Shown here: positions 12,387 through 23,166 of the stretch, piece after piece
Layout of the letters: each line of letters opens with the position of its first letter
Position numbering within the stretch: position 1 is the first letter of the stretch
Source: Erodium maritimum
Taxonomy: Eukaryota; Streptophyta; Magnoliopsida; Geraniales; Geraniaceae
DNA: 64,000 bases
Assembly (NCBI GenBank): GCA_963921825.1
Contig: OY997588.1
Span: forward strand, 139,407,203 to 139,471,202
Reading direction: 5' to 3'
Notes under the pieces: generated by a model
Told to the model about the DNA's origin: nothing
Database searches by the model: none
What the model saw: only the letters and a program-made list of their open reading frames with translations
Made by a program: the position numbers and the translations under genes

Positions 12387-12803
12387 GGTACGTGTTTACT
12401 TTTTAATTCGTGGGCGTCTTTTCTGTTCGACACTGGTGCATCCCATTCGTTTATTTCTACTTCTTTTGCTCGTTCTTTGGGTTTGAGGGTGGAGTTCCTT
12501 AGTAGACCATTGTGTCTTGAGACCCCAGTTACGGGGGAGGTAGTGTTGGGTACTTTTTGCCGAGATTGTGAGGTCCGAGGGGAAGACTGCCGCTTCGTTG
12601 GTGACCTACTCATTCTGGAGATGACCGCCTTCGATGTGATCTTAGGGATGGACTGGCTTGCGAGGTATCGGGCGACAATCGATTCCTATCGACGTCAGGT
12701 GACAGTGAGGTCAGGTGACAGAGTTATTACTTGTGTTTTAGGTAGCAAGAGCGGAGTCCTTCTGTCCGCCTTGACTATGGGAGTGGAGACTGAGGTTGTG
12801 TAG
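12387..12803 (+). pseudogene. Gypsy-A aspartic protease
   Basis: Same frame as gag and RT. It reads LFDTGASHSFIS, with the catalytic Asp-Thr-Gly intact, and further on FDVILGMDWLARY, the second conserved block of retrotransposon proteases. A TAG at 12801 separates it from RT; Gypsy-B has CAG there. Confidence 0.85.
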
Positions 12804-13436
12804 GGTAGCAGAGACCTACCGAGAGTAGTGTGTGAGTTCCCGGACGTGTTCCCGGAGGAGCTATCAGGTTTACCGCCGGCGCGCGAGATAGAGTTCCGGA
12901 TCGACTTGATCCCAGGTACCGCGCAGATCTCGATGACACCATATCGGTTTGCACCAGCTGAGTTAGTCGAGTTGAAGCGACAACTCGAAGAGCTACAGGA
13001 GAAGGGTTTCATTCGTCCTAGTGTTTCTCCGTGGGGAGCACCCGCCCTCTTCGTAAAGAAGAAGGGCGGCGCACTGAAGATGTGCATCGATTACCGGAAG
13101 TTGAATCGGGTTACGGTGAAGAACCGCTATCCGATACCGAGGATCAATGATCTGTTCGATCAACTGAGAGGAGCGACATGCTTCTCCAAGATTGATCTAA
13201 GATCAGGATACTATAAGTTGAGGGTCCGAAAGGAGGATGTGGATAATACCGCATTCCGGACACGATACGGACACTTTGAGTTTCTAGTGATGCCGTTCGG
13301 ATTGACGAACGCGCCAACATCCTTCATGGATTTGATGAATGGCATTTTCAGACCGTACCTGGACCAGTTTGTCGTAGTTTTTGTTGACGACATCTTGATT
13401 TACTCACCTAGTGAAGAGGCACAAGAGGAGCACTTG
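12804..13436 (+). pseudogene. Gypsy-A reverse transcriptase, 5' part
   Basis: It reads [60 protein letters not shown], and [14 protein letters not shown] with both catalytic aspartates present. The frame is cut after EEAQEEHL by the solo LTR. Deleting that insertion and one acttg copy restores the reading frame into LRVVLTLLRNHQL at 15701. Confidence 0.9.
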
Positions 13437-14234
13437 TGTAATAACCATTCCCGGTCAACGCCAGTCAAACCTGCGAAAAACAGGAAAATTTAAAAAAATT
13501 GAGCAGACACTAAATTGAACCGGAATCGGACCCCGAGGGTCATACCGGACTTAAGTTGACCCCGTTATCGACCACAGTGAGTTCCGGGGGACTTAGGGCA
13601 ACTTTCTGACCAATTTGGGAAATGTTGACTTTTCGCTGGAAAAGTCAACCGAGTGACGTTTTGGTCCATTCGAGGACCGTTTTGGATCCAAAAAGCTTAT
13701 CCGTCGTCACGGAGGTCTTAGTTGAGCCGTTTCCTTGTAGCCCGTGAAGTTTGGGAGTGATCGACATTGTCGGGGTTACCTTTGGGCGTCAGGTTTATTA
13801 AAATTCAGCATTATGCCTGCAAGCTTAAAAGCGTTTAAAATTGTGTTCTTTTAGATCGTGCCGCGGACCGAGGCGAGGGAAAGCTGGGTTAGTGACTGAG
13901 ATCACACCGGAGCTCGTTGGCTGACTTTTGGAGAACACGCACGAGGTAGGGAAAAGTAGCCGGATCTCGGCCCTGACTAGGGAAAGTTAACAGTAGAATT
14001 GCATGTGACACCGGGGTGTCATGGGTTAAGTAGGGTTATCGAATATTAGAAAGGCATGATACGGGATTGTAGCGTTTATGAGAAAAGCATGTGACACTTA
14101 GTAGTGTCGTAGGATCAGAGAACTTAGCGATAATTGAATTACTGGAGGCATATGACCATGCCCGGAGGTTGTTTGTGAAACTAGTGATCTTAGGACTGTT
14201 GGAGGCATCGATTATGTCGGAGGTTGTTGTGCGC

Positions 14235-14400
14235 TATTTATTGTTGAGTTTGGGTGGCCTTGAGAGCCCGTGTTATTTATTGTCCAGTTTGGTTGGCCTT
14301 GAGAGCCCGTGCTATTTATTGTTGAGTTTGGGTGGCCTTGAGAGCCCGTGCTATTTATTATTCAGTTTGGGTGGCCTTGAGAGCCCGTGTACTAAGGTTG
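14235..14400 (+). repeat. Tandem array in the solo LTR, about 40-bp unit
   Basis: Four copies of a unit containing GGTGGCCTTGAGAGCCCGTG followed by ctatttattg variants. Confidence 0.85.
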
Positions 14401-14504
14401 GTGTCTTTGGCTGGCCTGACCGAGTTAGAGTCTCGGGGGGTTGCAAACTTTTCTTTAGCTGGCTTACGAGTTAGAATCTCGGTAAGTTGCAAGCGTGGTT
14501 CATT

Positions 14505-14790
14505 GTTGAGTTTGGGTGGCCATGAGTGCCCGTGGGGTTGTTGGACCCGTGTCTTTACCTTTGGTGTCTTGGGAGGCCGTGAGTGCCTGTGGGGCTGTTG
14601 AGTCCGTGTTTTAATGTTGGTGTGTCTTGGGAGGCCGTGAGTGCTTGTGCGGCTGTTGAGTCCGTGTTCTACTGTTGGTGTGTCTTGGGAGGCCGTGAGT
14701 GCCTGTGGGGCTGTTGAGTCCGTGTTTTACTGTTGGTGTCTTGTGTGGCCATGAGTGCCTGTGGAGTGTTGAACCTGTGTTGTTGCTGTT
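14505..14790 (+). repeat. Tandem array in the solo LTR, about 58-bp unit
   Basis: About five copies of a unit with GGAGGCCGTGAGTGCCTGTG followed by gggctgttgagtccgtgtt. It is distantly related in wording to the previous array (GGCC.TGAG.GCC). Confidence 0.8.
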
Positions 14791-14824
14791 TGTTGAACTC
14801 GCTTGTGATTGTGATTGTGGTTAC

Positions 14825-15125
14825 CTGAGTGAGAGAGGTTACTGAGACAGGTCGACCGCCTGGCCCGACTTTGTGTCGGGGAAGCGCGTGAGTGAGAGAG
14901 GTAAGTGAGACAGGTCGACCGCCTGGCCTGAGTGGTTCGGCAAAGTGCGTGAGTGAGACAGGTCGACCGCCTGGCCTGAGTGGTTCGGCAAAGCGCGTGA
15001 GTGAGACAGGTCAACCGCCTGGCCTGAGTGGTTCCGCAAAGCGCGTGAGTGAGAGAGGTGACTGAGACAGGTCGACCGCCTGGCCTGAGTGGTTCGGCAA
15101 AGCGCGTGATTGAGGGAGGTTACTG
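14825..15125 (+). repeat. Tandem array in the solo LTR, about 50-60-bp unit
   Basis: Five copies of a unit with GAGACAGGTCGACCGCCTGG, then cctgagtggttcggcaaagcgcgtgag-type sequence. Units differ by a gagaggttactga spacer and point changes. Confidence 0.85.
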
Positions 15126-15700
15126 AGCAGCTGGTTTGCGATCCTTTGTGATCTTGTTTGGCGTGCGATCCTTTGTGATCTTGTTTGGTGTTGCGTAGTT
15201 TCTTTTGAGTCCTTGGAAGAGGTCGTGATCGTTGTGTCGGGTCTGCTTTACGTGTCAGAGTGTTGAGTTGGTCAAGGAAGGTAATTGTGGGTGTATTATT
15301 CAGTCAGAGTACTTGGGTTGGGGACAGTGTTCCCCGGAGTTGAGTTTTTTGTTGGTGTTACCGGCTTTGTCTGCTAATTATGCCGTAGTCAGTCTTTTAT
15401 CCGTGGTGGTGAGCGAACGCTCACCCCTAGCTGCTTTTCCTACAGGTACCGTTCGTAGGCTGGACTAGGGGAGCTTCTGAAGCTTGAAGAGCTTGAAGCG
15501 GGTTTCTGGGTGTTTTGAGTCTAGTGACATGTACCTCGTTTGTCCACTTGTTGGGACGTGTTTTAAGCTGTAATTATTATTTTGTTGAAATAAACTGGTA
15601 TTTTAAAGTGATTTAATGAAAACATGTTTCAAGTGTTTTTATGTTTTTAAAACGTTCGCGTCCCGATTTCGGTTTACTGAAATTGGGGCGTGACAACTTG

Positions 15701-16318
15701 AGGGTAGTATTGACCTTGTTACGTAATCACCAGCTGTACGGGAACCTGGAGAAGTGCTAGTTCTGGCTCGCGGAGGTGAAGTTCCTCGGACATGTGGTGT
15801 CCCGAGATGGTATCCTAGTTGACCCAGCAAAGGTCGAGGCAGTTTCGAAGTGGGCAAGGGCCAAGAATGTGTTTGAGATCCGTAGCTTCCTGGGATTGGA
15901 AGGATATTACCGACGCTTTGTTCAAGACTTCTCACGTTTGGCTGCACCTATGACAGCCTTGACTCACAAGGGAGCAGAGTTCCTTTGGACTAGTGAGTGT
16001 GAGCATTCTTTTACTGAGCTAAAGGCTCGATTGACTACATCTCTTGTGTTGATTGTCCCGGAGCGAGGAGTAGGTTATGATGTGTACTGTGACGCCTCAG
16101 GCGAGGGACTAGGTTGTGTGTTGATGCAGTCCGGGAAGGTGGTTGCTTTTGGCTCAAGACAGCTGAAGGTACATGAGCGCAACTACCCGACCCATGATCT
16201 AGAGCTGGCAGCAGTGGTATTTGCTTTGAAGAGCTGGAAACACTATCTGTATGGTGAGCGTTTCAGAGTGTTCTCGGATCACAAGAGCCACAAGTACATT
16301 TTCTCCAGCGCGACCTGA
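15701..16318 (+). pseudogene. Gypsy-A reverse transcriptase 3' part and RNase H
   Basis: After a TAG at 15758 the frame reads [56 protein letters not shown] (RNase H active-site region) and [20 protein letters not shown]. It ends at TGA 16316-16318 because a single base is missing in a run of C (ttctcc-agcgcgac). Gypsy-B and the downstream frame show the expected continuation. Confidence 0.88.
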
Positions 16319-17390
16319 ACATGTGCCAACGTTGATGGATGGAATTACTTGATACGACTTCGAGCTACTCTATCATCCGGGCAAGGCAAATGTCGTCGCC
16401 GATGCTCTGAGTAGGAAGTCGACTCATTGCGTGGCCAGCATGGCAGTCCGAGAGTGGAACATGCTGGAGGAGTTGAGCTCATTCATACTTGAGCTAGAGG
16501 AGGTCACGGATGGTATGGATTTATGTGCATTAGTGGCTCAGCCCACGTTGGTTGCTCGGGTGTTAGAGGCACAGACCGAGGATGCCGAGACGACAGGGAT
16601 TCGTGAGAGACTGGTAGACGGTGACGAGATCGATGGTTGGGAGTTGAGTGCAGATCAGAGTCTCCGTTATAGAGGACGGTGGTTTGTACCCCGAGGTTGT
16701 AGGGACACTGTGTTGAGAGAGTGTCATCACTCCCGTCTTGCTGTGCACTTGGTGGCACCAAGATGTATAGAGACATCCGACGACAATTCTGGTGGAGTGG
16801 GATGCGCAGGGCAGTCGCAGATTTTGTTTCGAGGTGCCTCACCTGTCTGCAGGTGAAGGCCGAGCATCAGCGTCCTGTCGGCTTAGTACAACCTTTACCG
16901 ATCTCTGAGTGGAAGTGGAAGCACGTTACCATGTACTTTGTATGTGTACTACCGAGATCGCCTAAAGGGCACGATGCTATTTGGGTTGTGGTTGACCGAC
17001 TAACCAAGTCGGCACACTTTCTAGCTATGCGGATGACCGACACTGTTGATGTGTTGAGCCGGTTATACGTTAGAGAGATTATTCGCCTTCAAGGAGTACC
17101 GGTGTCAGTTGTATCTGATAGAGATCCTCGCTTCACATCCAGATTTTGGGAGAGCCTGCAGAAGGCATTGGGGACGGAGGTGCTGCTTAGTACAGCTTAC
17201 CATCCACAGACAGATGGACAGTCAGAGCGCACCATACAGATTTTGGAGGATATGATTTGAGCTTGTGTGCTAGACTTCCGGGGATCATGGGAGGATCACC
17301 TACCTTTAGCAGAGTTCGCTTACAACAACAATTATCAGTCCAGCATTGGGAGAAGTACCCCCAATTGTTCGACCTTTGAGGTAATTTTGT
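16319..17390 (+). pseudogene. Gypsy-A integrase, C-terminally deleted
   Basis: It resumes with [17 protein letters not shown] and reaches the HHCC zinc region (HHSRLAVH). It shifts frame near 16750, then reads [19 protein letters not shown], the core Asp regions ([36 protein letters not shown]) and HPQTDGQSERT with the catalytic Glu. TGA at 17258 replaces a CGA seen in Gypsy-B. After [14 protein letters not shown] the sequence jumps to the pre-LTR segment, so the rest of integrase and the chromodomain are deleted (about 0.7-0.8 kb compared with Gypsy-B). Confidence 0.88.
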
Positions 17391-17418
17391 TTTTTAATTT
17401 CGAGGACGAAATTCTTTT

Positions 17419-17431
17419 AAGGTGGGTAGAT
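17419..17431 (+). other. Gypsy-A polypurine tract
   Basis: AAGGTGGGTAGAT directly precedes the 3' LTR. It follows the segment TTTCGAGGACGAAATTC, which also occurs, reverse complemented, just before the Gypsy-B LTR. Confidence 0.75.
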
Positions 17432-20237
17432 TGTAAGAACCGCTCTCGGTCGATCCCGGTTGAACCGGTGACTTCTAAGACAAGTTTGACTTTCGGTCGG
17501 AAAAGTCAACCAATGACTCAAGAGGTAACTCGGGGCTTTTCCGGGGCCCAAAAAGCTTAGCCGTCATCACGGTTGGCTTAATTAGGCCGTTTCCTTTCGT
17601 TTGAGTATAATATTAGGGAAAGTCAACTTTGGTCAAATTTGGACTTTGTATCGACCAAGGCCTAATTAATTAAAGTGCTGAAATTTAAATTGGAGATTAT
17701 TGGGCCCTACTTGGACACTTGTCCATAAATTATTGGAAGAGAGGAAATGAGCGGTCTTAGACCATTATACCCTCCTAAGGGCCTCAAATTGGGAAAATAT
17801 CTAAAGGGGCCTTTGGTCTTTTTACCATTTAGGTCTATTAAAGAAAACGGAGCATCAATTTCATCTCATTTTGCTAGTGTTGGCCGACCATATAGAGAGA
17901 AAAGAAGAAGAGGAAGATCAATGGAGTCTTAAAGAAGAAGCAAGTGAAAGGAGGCACCTTGGCTTCATTTTCTACCACTTTCTTCTCCAAAATCTCACGA
18001 TCTTCTTCATCTCATTCTCCTAGAGGTAAGGGCACTACCTAAATCTCTTTTCCTTTCATTTCATTTCATGGGTTTTGGCTTGGTTTTGCTAGAAGTTGTT
18101 GGGTTTTGATTGTGTTAGTGTTAGATGATGTTGTTGAGAAGCATTTGTTGGTATTTGATGGAAATCCTTGGGTTTTATTGGTTTTTGAAGTGGAATTAGT
18201 TTTGATTGTTGAGTTTTTGATGTTTCCTACCATGGGTAGAGGAGCTTTGGAGTTATTTATCTGTTTTGGGAGTTTTTGTTGACTGAAAATGGAGTTTGGA
18301 TGGTAATTTTCGGGAAAAGGAGCTGGAGGTTGAATAAGGGCGAGTCTGCCCAGACCTGCCACGGATCCGTGACGGATACCATGACCGGAGGCGTTACGGT
18401 TCCGTGACGGGTGGTGTCACGGTTCCATGACCCTTTCTGTGGCAGATCAGTTTTGGGTTCTTTTGGGGTGTTTTTCGTCAAATTCGATCTTTGCTATGAA
18501 CTAGTCTTTTGGGGATGTTTTTTGGGACTTTGCTTGCTTCTTGGTTAGATCTTTATTAGAGTTTAATTGTGTTCCAAGACCTTGGTTTCGAACTCGAGGG
18601 ACGAAGACCAATCCGGAACCCGTGTGAAGAACGGAGGAGGGGTGAATAAATTCGGAAAGGTCCTAGAATTGCATATAGGATGCGAATAACTAGAATAATC
18701 GTCTTTCAATTACTAATAATCGGATGTGTCTAGTATGCATGCTTAGGATGTGAAGAGCTAGTGTAATTCGCTTTCAATACTTGGGGATTGCTTTACTGGC
18801 AGAGAGGCCGTGATGAGCCCTCAGATTAGTTGTTTGTGTTTGCTTCACATGCTCGTTTGCTTAGTTCAAGTTAAGTTAAGAGTCTAATGAAACTAGTTAA
18901 ATTGTATGCTTGAATGCTTGATTGAGGATTTACATGATTGGTTTATTGAAGGTTTACTTAATCGGTTGAGTGATTGAATGTTTGATTAATTGATTGGTTG
19001 AACGGATGATCGAGTATGACTGATTGTGCCAAACGGTATGATCATGTGATCGATGGACCGATAGATCGTGACAGGTAAGTATAACGGTAAGTGTAGAGGA
19101 CTAAATGGATGTCTTTGGTGTGTTGAGGTGAAAATGTGATTCGATAAGTGTTGGTTGATTGATGTGTTATAGTGTGACTCACTTATTCTTGTCTGTGAGA
19201 TGTTTGGTTGTTCCGTATGGTACTTAGACCGGGGGGGGTGTAATCCGGTGGTGTTATAGTCGTTGGTGTTTGGCAGATCCTGCGGGATCGTGGTTGATTA
19301 TTGGAGCCTGTGGGCATTGGTTATTGAAGCCTGTGGGCATTGGTTATTGGACCCTGCGGGGCATTGATTATCGGAGCCCGAGAGCATGGGAGGTGGACCC
19401 TGTGGGGCAATTGGATGGTTTACCCTGCGGGGAACGGTTACTTATGGTTTCACCCAAGTGTATGCGTCCTACGAGAGCACTACATTGGTTCCCTATGACA
19501 TATGGTCCTTTGGAGGCATTTCCGAGAATCCCGATGATAAGCGCCCCTTTGGGATTGTTTCCGGTGCCCCGATGTATGTGTCTCCTCTGGACCGAGGGAA
19601 AATCTGATATGATATGAATACTCTGGTGGATTGGAGTATGAGAACCGATGTGAAACCAGAATCTATTCATGGATCGGAGGCTTGAGAAAGCAAGTGGTTG
19701 GTGTTATATTACTTGTTCCCATTTTAGTGGTTATGACGTATTTATAGTACATTTCACGTAATCTTTTAAAGCTACAATTATCTTTGAGAATGCGATATTA
19801 TTCTTATTTATACTGATTCCTAGTATTTCATTGTTTGATAGCGTTTAATTGTAAATTGTGTTGTCATGCTAAGTCAGTTTTATTACTAAACTGAAGGTTA
19901 ACTTAATTACGTTTTTCCCTACTGAGCGCAAGCTCACCCCTATGGTTTTTCTTACTGTTTTGACAGGCGTACCTGATGTTTAGTGAGTTCGAGGCTCGGG
20001 AGCTTTTGGATGTTTTGGGGGTTATTCTAGAGATGTGTTGGTCTTTTGTACTAAACACTATTTATCTTGCACTTTATGTTGAGTTGTGACTCATATTCGA
20101 GATTTTTGGATTATTTACTATGAGGATTTGATGGAGTTTATTTGAATTTCTAAAAGATCTATTAATTGTTTATTATTTTCTACTATTAATTCAGGTCACG
20201 TCTCGAGTCCGGTCAAAACCGGATTTGGGCGGTGACA
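17432..20237 (+). repeat. Gypsy-A 3' LTR
   Basis: It starts TGTAAGAACC and ends GGCGGTGACA. It lacks the retroposon found in the 5' LTR and has a shorter CCGTGACG-type array (about 18357-18445). Right flank atcga at 20238-20242. Confidence 0.9.
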
Positions 20238-20242
20238 ATCGA

Positions 20243-21134
20243 TGAGGGAACTGAATTTTTCATTTCAATTTTAGGATTGTGAGTGCTTTGTTTTGGATCT
20301 GATTTTGGGATGGCAAGTGCAAATGGTTTTGGGAAGGAGATGGAAAATTTTCAGTATATCCAAAAACACTGAGTCTCCGCCCTACTCCTCGTCGTTCGGC
20401 ACAATCCCGCCGGTGAACAACTCCCGAGCAATCGTCGTCGTCGACAAGTGCACCCAGTTAACTCAACTTTCGTCCCCTACCCCCGTCGTACTTTTCAACG
20501 ACGCAATACATCTCGGGGCCGCGAAACCCGCCGCCGGTGAACACTAGAGGCCGAGATCGCTGGTGTGGAGATCCAGATCCAGAGCCCCTTATTCTGATTT
20601 TTTATTTTTTTATTATGAGAGAACATAAATGAATTTAAAAGTGAAATTAAATAAAATAATGAGAACAAAAAGAAAGAGAAAATCAGGTATTATATATTTT
20701 TAAATTATAATATAGTTAATATATGTATTATTATAACTAAAATTTGATTTTTTTTAAATAAAGTTTTGATTTTAAAAAATAAAATTGATTTTTTGAAATA
20801 AAAATTGAATTTTCAAAATAATTGTGTTCATAAATTATTTTAAATTTATGACTTTCAAAAAATTGTGAAAATATATATTTTTTAAATTATAATATGAAAT
20901 TTTAAAATATATATTTAGGATGAAAAAATAATTTAAATAAGTTTAATTAATTAATGAAAAAACAAAATAATGATTTAAAAATACATTATAAAGAAAAAAG
21001 TAAAAGAGTTGAAGAAAAGGATGGCATGTTGTGTAATATTGATAAGTAGTTAGGGTTATTTTCGTCATTTGATGACAAAAAGACTAACCCTGACTAACGG
21101 GGCGGGGGGGGGGGGGGGGGGGGGGGTGGGGGGG
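20243..21134. other. Right interior of the Mutator-type element with a GC-rich segment
   Basis: 20293-20547 holds an 84-codon plus-strand frame whose second half (20370-20547) is clearly more GC-rich than its surroundings and looks like coding sequence. I do not recognise the product. The remainder (20590-21060) is very AT-rich. Capture of a host gene piece is possible but unproven. Confidence 0.35.
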
Positions 21135-21237
21135 GGTTACGAGTTGTAACTTCAGGGTATGTATCAGTTATAAAAAAACTTAAGGGTAAACATCAGACAA
21201 ACGTGCCAACTTAAGGGTATGCATTTGTAGTTTTCCC
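21135..21237 (-). repeat. Right terminal inverted repeat of the Mutator-type element
   Basis: Reverse complement of the left arm with a few substitutions. A guanine homopolymer tract (about 21102-21136, one T inside) directly abuts its inner end, where the left end has the related gaaaccccttcc. Confidence 0.85.
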
Positions 21238-21307
21238 TTAACTGATAAGAATGTGTTTTAAAAATCGACAGAGTGGTAGAGGATGCGGGTTTTTTGAATG
21301 AATTGAT

Positions 21308-22963
21308 TGTTAGGTCTCGAGGTAGGGTTGGAGATGAAGCAACTCACGGCGGAAAATCAATGAAACCCAAGAGACGATTAAAACCATGAAACAAGTAACA
21401 AAAAATGGATTCACAAGAGAAAAATTCAGCACTATTTCTTACCAAAACAAGAACATCGGGTAACGAATGATTGGCTTGAGTCTCCAAGATGCCTACGTAT
21501 CCACATAAGAATCAAAACCACATAGTTCTTCTCTTTGAGGACTCAAGAACACAAAAATGGAGTTAGGAGCTTGCCTTGGCCGAAATTGTAAGCAGAGAAG
21601 GGATAAGTTGTGTCTCCTATTCTTGTCTTGTGTTTGTTATGTTGAAAAAAGAAGACTTAAACATAACAAACTCCATCAACTTGTCAAACTAAAAGCATGG
21701 GACAAGTATGGTGACAAGTAAGTTGTAAATAGGACAAAGTATGGCTAGACAAGATGTGGTCACCTTAATCCTTGTCTTGCTTACTTAGTACTAATTAATC
21801 AATACTTGATTAATTAGTTCCATGAGCCTTGGTTGCATGGGCCTCTTGGAACATGGCCCGTGGCCATTCCCAACGAGGTCCCGTGATTCGCTCATCGCCT
21901 CCAAGCCTTCCATACCGAAAATGTCCAACATTATCCGACGCGATCAATCCCCAAGACTCTAAGCCTTGTCCTGATCCATAAAGTCCTATTCACTTACGGG
22001 CATATGACCCAAAACCCAGTTTTGGTCATGTTCCGAGACAACTCCCTTTTAGCCATTCTCCATAAATGTGTCAATGAGTTTCACCTCCGGTGTGACCCTT
22101 AGGTTTATGCATGTCAATAGATCAACGTAAAATCTCATTTTACTTGATCCTATTTAAGTGGCAACTAACGAGACTTTAGTATTGCCTAACACTGCACAAT
22201 GAATCGATCATGTCGATTCTAACCTTTCCGTCGTCCCTATCATTTTCCTTTTATCTCCGATATCCTAATTGAGATAAGGCATAGAATCGTCATCCTTATT
22301 ATTTTCAATCATTGTTCCTTGGTATGTGAGATGACTGAATATATGATACCCAGTATCATGTGCATGGTCATGCTATTCTTTCAGTTACTCTCGATCAAGC
22401 GGCCCAAAACATATATATTTCCCATACCGTAGTATGAGGGATAAATCCCTTAGGTGTCTTTCGTGTCACTCATGCAGTCCATCCCCAAGCCAATCCTGGC
22501 CGTTATGGAAGCCCTGTTACGGACATCGTTAGGCTCAGGTCAAACTCAGTTGTTTACTTCATATCGATCACAAAGACTCCTTACTCTAAGGATACATGAC
22601 AAGCTACGATAATGAATATGTTCATGACTTTCTATGGCACATATTCATGTTGGGTCGTCCAATATCATGTCCCACATGATATCTATGATCAGACTCCAGA
22701 ATCTCATTCCAATGCTAACATAACGTAAGCCATAAAAGCCATCTTTCATATTAGTCGCTTCTAGTGAATCTTTGTTAACTAGGGACTCATCGAGTGTGAT
22801 CTATCTCGATCTATGGTTCTATTCGCATTGTGGACATAGATCAGAGCACACATCGATATATTACTCCAAAACATAAGCAATATAAATCCGTTTTAATTTT
22901 ATTGCTAACAATGATCTATACATTTGGACATTTAGGATTGAACTACGGGCACTAAGACTAACA
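21308..22963 (-). mobile_element. Copia solo LTR in exon 2 of the GRF pseudogene
   Basis: It runs from TGTTAGGTCTCGAGG to GGGCACTAAGACTAACA. It closely matches, over its whole length, the LTRs of the complete Copia element at 40.6-49.5 kb and has the same orientation. The duplication ttgat is at 21303-21307 and 22964-22968. Removing it rejoins the GRF exon in frame. Confidence 0.92.
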
Positions 22964-23166
22964 TTGATCAACCGACTAAAGTTGGGAATGACACTAGTGG
23001 ATTGGAAAGAAGAATTATGGAGCTTGAATTGGAATTTGCTGATAAGAATGAGGTCATCAACTGGTATGAAATGGAAATTTCAAGGTTCAAGAAGAAAATA
23101 AATAAAATTGTGATTTTAGTTGTTGTATTTCTATTATTGTTGTTTATGTTTGCAGTAGTATGTTGA

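Larger units (their letters stand above)
13437..15695 (+). mobile_element. Solo LTR of a third Gypsy family, inserted in Gypsy-A RT
   Basis: It starts TGTAATAACC, ends ATTGGGGCGTGACA, and is flanked by acttg at 13432-13436 and 15696-15700. No internal genes are present, as expected after LTR-LTR recombination. Its first 300 bases resemble the start of the Gypsy-A LTR (ccaaaaagctta, ccgtcgtcacgg, gccgtttcctt), so the families are related. It carries three tandem arrays, listed separately. Confidence 0.92.
6223..20237 (+). mobile_element. Gypsy-A: decayed Ty3/Gypsy retrotransposon (Tekay/Del-like)
   Basis: A complete but defective LTR element: LTRs at 6223-9666 and 17432-20237, primer binding site at 9670-9682, polypurine tract at 17419-17431. 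A 5-base duplication atcga flanks it at 6218-6222 and 20238-20242. Gag, protease, reverse transcriptase/RNase H and integrase are all recognisable but carry several stops and frameshifts, and the C-terminal integrase/chromodomain region is deleted. It contains a solo Gypsy LTR inside the RT gene and a retroposed fragment inside the 5' LTR, so it is older than both. Confidence 0.92.
5631..21237. mobile_element. Mutator-type non-autonomous DNA transposon, enlarged by nested Gypsy-A
   Basis: Inverted ends of about 102 bases (5631-5732 and 21135-21237) begin GGGAAAACTACAAATGCATA and agree closely. They are flanked by an identical 9-base duplication, ttaactgat, at 5622-5630 and 21238-21246. Nine-base duplications are characteristic of the Mutator superfamily. 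Removing Gypsy-A and one copy of its target duplication leaves an element of about 1.6 kb with no transposase. It has an AT-rich interior (20590-21060) and two GC-richer segments (6000-6217 and 20370-20560) that could be captured gene pieces. It sits in the intron of the GRF pseudogene. Confidence 0.85.
5448..23166 (+). pseudogene. GRF-type zinc-finger protein pseudogene, split by nested transposons
   Basis: Exon 1 (5448-5567, 40 codons from ATG) reads KMCLCDLPTPI, stop, TSNSKRNPERRF, stop, GCLNYK, the start of a GRF zinc finger (CxCG...NPGRRF...C..Y). A GT donor follows at 5568. The intron resumes after a Mutator insertion, with AG at 21270-21271. Exon 2 (from 21272) gives SGRGCGFFE, TGA where the finger normally has Trp, then ID. 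It then runs, after removal of a Copia solo LTR, through a coiled-coil region (ELELEFADKNEVINWYEMEI) to a hydrophobic tail (VILVVVFLLLLFMFAVVC) and TGA at 23164-23166. This is the layout of small plant GRF proteins of the At4g04775-like type: finger, coil, C-terminal membrane segment. Exon phases match exactly once the insertions are removed. Three in-frame stops plus the exon 2 insertion make it dead. Such genes are often carried by Mutator-like elements. Confidence 0.8.

Noticed and set aside
12695..13087. Minus-strand frame opposite Gypsy-A protease/RT
   Set aside because: Shadow of the pol gene; the same shadow appears opposite Gypsy-B RT (54156-54551).
14091..15039. Repetitive peptides encoded by the solo LTR arrays
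   Set aside because: Frames exist only because the array units are free of stops; LTR context argues against coding.
14235..15125. CRISPR-like regular repeats
   Set aside because: Units are contiguous tandem copies without unique spacers, lie in a plant LTR, and have no cas genes nearby.
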